Shown: positions 56,864 through 64,000 of the stretch, piece after piece
Layout: every line of letters starts with the position of its first letter
Numbering within the stretch: the stretch's first letter is position 1
Source: Akebia trifoliata
Lineage: Eukaryota; Streptophyta; Magnoliopsida; Ranunculales; Lardizabalaceae
Length of the DNA: 64,000 nucleotides
Direction: 5' to 3'
Assembly (NCBI GenBank): GCA_017979445.1
Contig: CM030715.1
Span: 8,796,187-8,860,186, forward strand
The notes under the pieces: generated by a model
The model's database searches: none
What the model was told of the DNA's origin: nothing
Seen by the model: the letters and a program-made list of their open reading frames with translations, nothing else
Program-made: the position numbers and the translations under genes

Positions 56864-59245
56864 ATTGTAGCCTTATTTGATATTGTTTTTCAAAAAAAAT
56901 TGATATTGTTTGATTATCCGTTTCTTTGTTCATCTTTTGTGTCATGGGAAGAAACAACCTAATTGTATAAAAGAGGGGTAGAAAAGATCAGTTTTTCGAC
57001 AAGGTTTTTCTTATTCTTTGGATCTGTAAACATTGAATGTCTCAAAATATCCTTAAAATAAGTTTTTCTTGGGTCAAACATTGTCTTGAGAGGAGATTTT
57101 AAATCTTTAATCTTCTATCTCATTGGTTCCAAGCTTATTTAGAGCTTTTCAAATATATTCAAACTAGTTATCCATCTCCCTTGGATTCTTACGGGAACCT
57201 CATTGTGGTTACCTCTATCAAGAAGGTTTTCATACAATAATCTCCTTAAAAATAGCATATGAGGCTATTGTATGTTTCGTTTGGCTGAGGTTCATGATCT
57301 TAAAGCTAAGAGAGCAGCAAAGCAAGATGAAGGTAGAATAGTCTCGAAGCTTGATGTGGTCTTTGTTAATGTAGAATGGGTTGATAGCTCTAAAATCAGA
57401 AGTGGGGTTAACTATAACAAAAGCTTTATTACCATTAGCAGTAAAATATTTAGAGAACAATACAACCATTGGCAGTCTAACTTGTATTTTATAATATGAT
57501 GTGTAGTAACTGCAAACAAATTAAATATAATTAATTTGAGATGCAACAATAAAAAATGAGTCTTTTCTATGTTTATTCCACTTACCCATTATTATTTTAC
57601 CAATGACTTTTGACTCACTTATCAAAGTAAAGCAAAAAATTTCGATTATCAAATTGATTCAGATGAGAATAAATTCATATTTTACGAAACAAAATTCATT
57701 CAGACTTCGAATTGGTAAAAAATACGTAACAAGTTAGAGACTCTAAATCTATCACGTTTCATCAAATTTGTCATGTTTCATCATTTTGAATGTAACTTTT
57801 GATATAAAAAATGGAGCAAGGTCAATAGGGTCAAACTCGAATTGAGAGGGAGTGCATAAAATCATGAAAAAAAAATACTTAAAGGCCCATGGTGGAGGGT
57901 TATCTTTTTTAATAATCCTTGAATTTTGAACTGTCGTTAATAATCCATTTAGTAAACTATTTTTCTTCTTAATGGTCAATTGTTATTATCGAGATCACCA
58001 CTTCTATTGTTGAGCTTACCAATTTTTATTTATTGTAAAGGTCAACATTTTTATTATCGAACTAACCACTTATTATTGTCGAGTCGACCACTTTTTGTTT
58101 ATTATCGAGGTTAGCCTTTTTATTGTCGAACTCACCACTTATAAATGTCGAGCTCACTGTTTTTTATTTATTATTGAGTTCAATATTTTTTTTTTTTGTT
58201 AAACTCAGCAATTTTTAGCGTTATTGAACTCTGGCAATTTTTAAAATTGTCGAACTTGATAATAAAAAATATTAATTTCAATGTCGTAGAACCCACTCGT
58301 TTTTTGTTTTTTCAAGATTTTCCGACTAGAACACATAAAGATTGACTAAAAACTTGACATAAAAACTTGTCTAGATGATTTCAAACCAAAATAACCATCT
58401 TTAATTGATTTTTATAAATAAAGGAAGCAAAAAAAATTGAAAAAATCATAATTTTCTACTGTCTTTAAAAAGCTTGTAAAAACCTTTGATAATGGCTTTT
58501 TTCCTTTACATAAGAATGGAGTCTCCTAAACTCAATTGTGATGTCGAAAATCCATTTTTATTTATTTATTTATGAAAATGATGAATTTGAACGATTAGGG
58601 CACATTCAACATTTAAATCATGAGAATGGATTGGTGACACATTTTGGATTTAACTCTCCAAAAGGGCAGTTTAGAGGGGATGGCAAGTGCATTGGAATTG
58701 CTCTCAAGAGCCCCAAGTACACTTGAAAAAATGTAGTCTTTTCTCACTTCTAAAAGTTGAAAAGTTTGAATATAATCATCTAATAAAACTACGCTCTATT
58801 TTTTATTTTTTAAAAGTTACGTTCTCCCAAAGTAATCCCAAGGTTACCATAGTGAAGGTCTCACCATAGGATGACCAAACATATACAACGGCTGTAGCAA
58901 CGTGTTGAAATCCCAAATATATAAAGGCTCAACTCCACGTAAGTGTTTCGAAGAAAAGTTACTCAGAACTTGAAACCCAAAACAACCTCACTTATTTGGT
59001 TCATACAATTGAGCCAAGATGTACAAAATCTGAGGTTTACTTTACATGGAAAGGAATTAAGCTATATATGACATCATTGTTTTTTCTTTTTCTTTTCACG
59101 TACTTCAACTTATAAAGCAAACCAAAGGAATATAAAGGGGAGAAGGAAAAAAGGAGTTGAAAAGACTGTACATACTATACAGATCGATATATCGTGAAAT
59201 TTCTTCAAGGTTGCCATTGTGGAAGCTGGTCCACCTCCTATTTGT
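56864..59245. other. Intergenic: 3' regions of the two convergent genes
   Basis: It holds the possible 3' UTR of the plus-strand exon, a minisatellite (57985-58275) and the 3' UTR of the GRV2-type gene. A short plus frame at 57272-57499 (LKAKRAAKQDEGRIVSKLD) has no recognised family. Confidence 0.4.
57985..58275. repeat. Degenerate minisatellite, ~25-35 bp unit
   Basis: Nine or so variants of TATTGTCGAGCTCACCACTT with TTTTTATTTAT spacers. Units differ by many substitutions and length changes. Confidence 0.65.
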
Positions 59246-62200
59246 CTAGGTAGTTGAAGTAGGGGGTCTCACCAGAGAAGGTTGTGGCGGTGGAGCTGTA
59301 AGGGAATATGTGAATCTGGATGAAGAATTCTCAATAAGACCAGCAACTCCAGCAGCAGCAGATTGAGCATTTGAAGGAAGGAAAAGATCATGCTTTTGAT
59401 CTTTATAAGCACTCCACACCTGAAAAATGGATTAGTCTTTTAGTCAAAGATTCCTAAGACAACAATCAAGGGCGTCTACCATAAGTAAGAACAGAGAACA
59501 TAATTATTCATTGACTGAAGTGGTGGGGTTATGTCGAGATTCTTATTTCTCTATGAATTTTGATACTATGACACAGTTTTTGGTTAATGCCCCTGATGCC
59601 CTTTTCTCTCTCCAGCCCATAGTAAAATAATTGACCACCTTGTAAAACTCAAAAACATGATCTGATGCAATGGAGTTGTCGAGGACAAAATTATATGAAC
59701 TTTTTTATAATAAAAAAAAAAAGCTATTTTTCACCGTTGAATTTTATTTTTAAATTTGGGTGCTCACTGGCTGTCCATTTTCAACACCTTGGATCAAGCT
59801 CGAAAAACAAAATATATTTTTTTGAATATAAAAATTTTCATGAAATCCGGAAGGCTGTGTTGTTGGATTGTAAATGTGATAATCAATGTGGGCCCAACGA
59901 CCCTTTTTAAGATTTGAAATCTGAAAAAATAAATATGTGGGCAGTGGACAAGGAGAGAAGCTCTCTCTATTGCTGATGTCATTCGTGCCACATATCAAAC
60001 GTTTGTTGGGCTGTGAGCAAACATGTCAGTTAGCATCGAGGGCTTGCGCCAAAACCACGTCATATTATCAGCACTCTTTCTCTATTACCCCCATGAGTGT
60101 TTGGCCTCCCTATGATTTTTTTTTGGGTATATACAATGGAAAGCATACAGAAGGACTTCGAAAGTTTAGCCCAAATATTCGTAGAACACTTCTATTTATT
60201 TATTTGATATATATAGATAGATAGATAGATAGATATAGATATTGATATATTTATTATTAAATTATTATTATTATTATTTTTTATTTTTTTATTTTGAGGG
60301 GGGGGGGGGGGGGGGGGGGGTGGGGGCGGTGCAGGCGTAGTGTAGTGTAAATGGAAGAAACTCCGTTGGAAAGACATTCATGAAACAAAAGACCTGTAGG
60401 CTCTATTGTATCTGTATTTAGTTCCTTTTTTATGATGGGAATGATTTTCCCAATCTTGTGTACACCATGAATAAATTGTTTGGTCACTTGTCCAAGAAAA
60501 AGAGAGAGTGCCCTAGAACACAGATTCCTTGATAAGAAGGGAATTACTAATTGTCAGTACTAAGAATGGACAACATAAAAGTGCATTTGTAATAAAAACC
60601 TTCAGAATGGACAGCTTTAAAAGTTTGAGACCTTCTAAGCAAAAACATTTGAGTCTTGTGTATAAACCACAGTATACGAGAGTCAAGTTAGAAGAAATAA
60701 ACAGTAAGGACTTACGTCAGAAGCATTCAGTATGTCACGAACTTTAGTACAATGTGCTCCTTCAGCTGCAAATGCATGCAAGACCTGCATCAACAATTCG
60801 AGCGGTATAAACTCTTAACATAAATCAATTTCTTACAAGTGTACACGACTATTTCCAACTTTCACATTTCCATATTAAATTGTAAAATCAAGAGAAACTC
60901 AGTAAAAGCTCCTGTCTCATGAATGTGCACTTGTAGTACGAAGGACATTATCTCTTACAACTTTGTAAGAGGCATCCTTGGCAATCACTACGTTAGGCAT
61001 TGTTTTCCATATCGTTGACATAAATAAATCTACAAAGTTTAAGTGCTTGGCATTTCTGAAGCTTGGATACTCAATCCCACTCAAGAAATTGATTCACAGA
61101 ATGATCTCAGTTGTTGCTGTCCTTTAGAGTTCCCATCTAAATACCTTTGTTCATCATTTAACGATATAGGAAGTTTGTGAAACCAATCTTCCATTTCTTC
61201 TGCCTTGCTTTCATTGTTTAGATTGTTTCGTCTTTCTCCTTAGAAAGCACAACTTCCTGTGTACATTTTTTTTTTCTTCAAAATGCTCTTTTTCCCTAGC
61301 TATGAATTTATTTATGATTCTATTGCATATGTTTTCTTTTCACCTACCAAATCTCCTGTTTGTTTTCTGATGGGTACCTACCAAATCTCCTTCAACAATT
61401 CTGAAACAAATTTAAACCAAAACATATATAGCTACCAATCTAGAAAAAAAATTATAATGAGTTCAATCTTCCAGTTCTGTTTTTTTTTTTTTTTCCCCAA
61501 TTTTAGTGGGATTTTCGAATTTTTCAGTTGCTGATTTATTCCCGAATGCTGACTTGGTGACTATGTTTTGGAGTTCCGAACTAAATACCTTTGTTCATCA
61601 TTTAACGATATGACATTTGCTGCACCCAATCCTCCATTTCTTCTGCATGTGCTTTCATTGTTTATATTCTTTCATCTTTCTCCTTAGAATGTACGACATC
61701 CTGTGTACATTCTCTCTTTTTTAATCTTCAAAATGCTTATTTTCCCTAGCTATGAATTTATTTTATGGTTGTATGAATAATATAAGTTGTTCTCTTCACC
61801 TACCAAATCTCCCTTTTTTTTTTTTCTTTATATATATATTTTTCCGATAAGTGTACCTACCAAATCTCCTTCAATATTCCGGAAACAAATTGAAACCATA
61901 ACCTAATAGCCACCAATCTAGAAAAAAATCAAAATGAGTTCATTGTTATTAGTTTGTCCCAAAAAATAAAGAAATCTATCAAGATAGGAAAATTATGAAA
62001 TAATTGCTGACTACAAAATTGCCCAGTTCACCATCATTGGCCAATGAACTAGCATGGCTATCAGCACTTTGAAGTATGACTACAGTAAGCAAAATTCAAG
62101 CCCTTGACCAAGTCAAGAATATCCGCCTTTGAGTACCTGTGATACCAGAAGAATTTTTTTTTTTTCCTCATTGCTTCCATTTCACTAAATAATGAATGTC

Positions 62201-62518
62201 AAGAAGGATATGTTCCGCTAAATGCATAAAATGATTTAACTCTGTGCACATACAACAGTTAACTTATTTGAGAATTAAAAGAAACATAGTTCATTTTGAT
62301 CATATGTCTTAAATTTAAACTCTAAATCACATATGATAATTAAAATTATAAAAGAATAAACCAGAAAATATACCTCAATTGCAAGTACTCGCCCAACAGA
62401 AGCCTCAGATTCATTCCATTTCATTTGAGAGCAAAGTCCATTCCTTCCTCCAGCTCTCCAATCAAGAAGGCCAAGAAGTACTTCAACAAGACCAACCCTA
62501 CATAATTCATGTAATTTA
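59246..62518 (-). CDS. GRV2: GRV2/RME-8-type DnaJ protein (DNAJC13 family), last three exons
   Basis: Minus-strand exons are 62518-62374 (145 nt), 60784-60716 (69 nt) and 59419-59246 (174 nt with TAG). They join in frame through GT-AG introns into the last 128 residues. Sequence seen: KLHELCRVGLVEVLLGLLDW, SQMKWNESEASVGRVLAIEV, LHAFAAEGAHCTKVRDILNA, then SDVWSAYKDQKHDLFLPSNA and QSAAAGVAGLIENSS, with a Pro/Ser/Thr-rich end. This matches the conserved C-terminus of plant GRV2/KAM2, a very large (over 2,500-residue) endosomal J-domain protein. It is needed for vacuolar trafficking and shoot gravitropism. The first exon here begins in codon phase (one base of a split Ser). Upstream exons, including the J domain, lie beyond the window. 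Confidence 0.85.
59705..59960. repeat. Dispersed repeat (inverse copy) in the last GRV2 intron
   Basis: GGCTGTCCATTTTCAACACC is the inverse of the block at 27534-27556 and 37443-37465. Confidence 0.4.
60196..60320. repeat. Microsatellites and 23-G run
   Basis: TATATA, then (TAGA)n at 60215-60233, (ATT)n at 60250-60276 and G23 at 60298-60320. The run yields a false proline-rich frame on the other strand. Confidence 0.8.
61137..61944. repeat. ~444-bp direct tandem duplication in a GRV2 intron
   Basis: Copies start at about 61137 and 61581 (CTAAATACCTTTGTTCATCA in both). Shared blocks continue through TTCCCTAGCTATGAATTTAT, CCTACCAAATCTCC and CCAATCTAGAAAAAAA. Identity is roughly 80% by eye. 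Confidence 0.75.
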
Positions 62519-62829
62519 CTCCACAATCGTTAGCAAAAGTTGAACATATTTGACAACCATTATATGGTATGACTTACATTCTCTTAAAGAAGCACGACTA
62601 TTCTAAGAAGCTAAACACGTTGATAATCATAGGGCAATGGGTAAACCATAACGCTTCAAAATATATATATAAATTGTCAAGGAAATCGATGTTATCATCA
62701 TAAATCCTGCTTATCCCAACGAACAAATCTATTTCTCCACCCAATAAATCCCACATCTTCCATTAAAATTCAATGGCGCCATTATATACAGTTCAATACC
62801 TCAATCCATGTCCTTTTCTATCTTCTTCT

Positions 62830-63195
62830 TGTTAAAGTCCATGGGCCTAACTCATCCCTGAAAACAGGCTTGCAAGGAGAGAGTTGCCCCGCTTTATAAA
62901 TTGAACAACCCAAGAGTACTTAGGTGATTTGGGACTATGCTAACACTCCCCCTCAGCGCCAGGGCTGGATACACTCAGCTCTCCTGGTCTCCCCCCCCCC
63001 CCCCCCCCCCCCCCCCCTCCACACAGGGCTGGAGATACTAACCTGAGCCATCCCTGAGGTATACCAGCTCTGATACCATGTTAAAGTCCATGGGCCTAAC
63101 TCATCCCTGAAAACCGGTATGCAAGGAGAGGGTTGCCCCTGCTTTATACATGGCACAACCCAAGAGTACCTAGGCGATGTGGGATTATGCTGACA
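62830..63195 (-). mobile_element. Complete TRIM (366 bp) with CTTCT duplication in the intron-like stretch upstream of GRV2 exon 62518
   Basis: LTRs of 116 bp (62830-62945) and 117 bp (63079-63195) are in direct repeat. On the minus strand they begin TGTTAGCATAGTCCC/TGTCAGCATAATCCC and end GGACTTTAACA. Next to the 63079 LTR is the PBS TGGTATCAGAGCTGG (63064-63078), the initiator tRNA-Met type. A polypurine tract CTGAGGGGGAG abuts the other LTR (62946-62957). Flanks are CTTCT at 62825-62829 and 63196-63200. The ~130-bp interior codes for nothing and holds C27 (62991-63017). No 5S-like (Cassandra) block is seen. Confidence 0.92.
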
Positions 63196-63200
63196 CTTCT

Positions 63201-64000
63201 CACTGTTTTAAGAACATCCAACAATGTTCTTTCTCACAGCCTTTCCTGGGTGGAGCAAATGCACTACCAATCAACAAGGTGAACTTTAGGAGATCCAACA
63301 TTATCATTCCATATTGAGTCTCTTCCCATCTATCTATTTACTTCTCAACTGAGTTCAGAATAGAAAATGAGGAATGATGCTAACAAAATATTACTAACGT
63401 GAACCATCTTACAGATAAGTATCCAAGACTTCAAAGAATACCTAGCCTCCCACAAACTAAGTGCTAAAAAGCATCACTACTATCTTTTTCTTCTTTTTTT
63501 CTAATCTTAATCCCTGTTGGAGCTACTCCTAACCATTTCAACCACCTCCCTTCATCTTATTATCCCATTGGAGCTACTCCTATGTTCACTTGAATGCACT
63601 TATTTCTAACCTTATCTTTCTACTATTGCAATTCGTCCTTCTGAACATCCTCAATTCAACCATATTCATTGCATGTAGAAGTAGAAGTTTCACTTTTTGT
63701 TGTTTGTATAAGTATCCCCTATAGCCTAAATTACTATACCCATATGAAAGGAATTTAGATGTTCTTATTTCTGGATATCAAATTGTATTTGTTTTACATG
63801 CACATATCAGCACTGCTATATTTCAACACCTTGTGCATGTATTGGATGGCCGGTACAACCATCAAGCCAGATAAATCATTACCATCAATGCCTCATCCCA
63901 AAAGAATTGGGCTGGCCATCACGCCAAATAGATGAGACATAAATTCAGTGAGTTGAATCAACATTTGGACAGGCAAATAAAATTATGATATAAAGTTACT
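63201..64000. other. Probable GRV2 intron sequence; no exon recognised
   Basis: Apart from the RTE-like relic there is an Au-SINE-like 3' motif near 63895-63920 (CATCCCAAAAGAATTGGG). No GRV2 exon could be identified. Confidence 0.4.
63500..63670 (-). pseudogene. Possible RTE-type LINE C-terminal remnant
   Basis: The minus strand has VELRMFRRTNCNSRKIRLE and two GGAGTAGCTCCAAY blocks (GVAPI-like in the family). They resemble the C-terminus of plant RTE LINEs, with many stops. Confidence 0.35.

Noticed and set aside
57272..57499. Plus-strand 75-codon frame as a gene
   Set aside because: No recognised domain, no clear splice sites or start context; kept only as a note.
60192..60487. Proline-rich minus frames near 60300
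   Set aside because: The Pro run is the complement of the 23-G homopolymer.
62953..63156. Gly-run minus frame inside the TRIM
   Set aside because: It reads through the 27-C homopolymer and LTR; TRIMs code for nothing.
62830..63195. Cassandra-type TRIM with 5S rRNA promoter
   Set aside because: The LTRs are only ~116 bp and lack 5S-like boxes.

Overview
This window is nuclear DNA from a flowering plant with a large, retrotransposon-rich genome. The evidence is spliced host genes with GT-AG introns, and Ty3/gypsy (Ogre/Tat-like and chromovirus-like), Ty1/copia, LINE, hAT and TRIM elements. A non-grass angiosperm is likely, but the sequence does not fix the species. There is a 100-N assembly gap at 56693-56792. 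I see no rRNA, tRNA or CRISPR array.

Layout. 1-16073 is a minus-strand nest of gypsy elements. Element B (LTR 567-2623, PBS and leader below it, rest off the left edge) cuts the integrase of element A. Element A (2624-15313) is a long Ogre/Tat-like element with 5' LTR, PBS, a ~3 kb leader, an extra ORF before gag, gag, a damaged protease, a G-patch-like segment, RT, RNase H and a truncated integrase. Element A in turn sits inside an older LTR (15314-16073). 16380-17184 is a decayed chromovirus-type RT. 18046-21300 is a decayed BED-finger hAT transposon. 21362-22866 is a diverged LTR of the element A family. 23113-24640 is a decayed multi-exon transposon-type gene, and 25200-25690 holds an LTR-like promoter.

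26623-33053 is the most unusual part. One 353-bp foldback element with a 9-bp target duplication is followed by a chain of about 13 related palindromic units (28184-33053). Nearly every unit is separated from the next by a pure (TA)n run. The units share a 32-bp-stem hairpin module but carry at least four different, sometimes mismatched, end types.

35324-41277 is an intact class B (SIS1/DNAJB-type) HSP40 gene of three exons and 344 residues. Its 4.8-kb second intron holds LINE and hAT insertions. 41278-45430 is intergenic, with an hAT MITE at 43388-43897. 45430-56180 is a broken plus-strand copia element. It is split by a minus-strand gypsy element (46956-53827), whose gag is itself split by a 1739-bp solo LTR (50964-52702, AATAC duplication) almost identical, where compared, to the LTR of element A. 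56650-56863 looks like the last exon of an unidentified plus-strand host gene and contains the gap. 59246-62518 (minus) holds the last three exons of a GRV2/RME-8-type endosomal DnaJ protein gene. The intron-like stretch upstream of them contains a complete 366-bp TRIM with 5-bp duplications (62830-63195).

Only the HSP40 gene, the GRV2 3' end and the unidentified exon look like host coding sequence. Almost everything else is transposon-derived and mostly non-functional. Coordinates of decayed elements are approximate unless a target duplication is stated.
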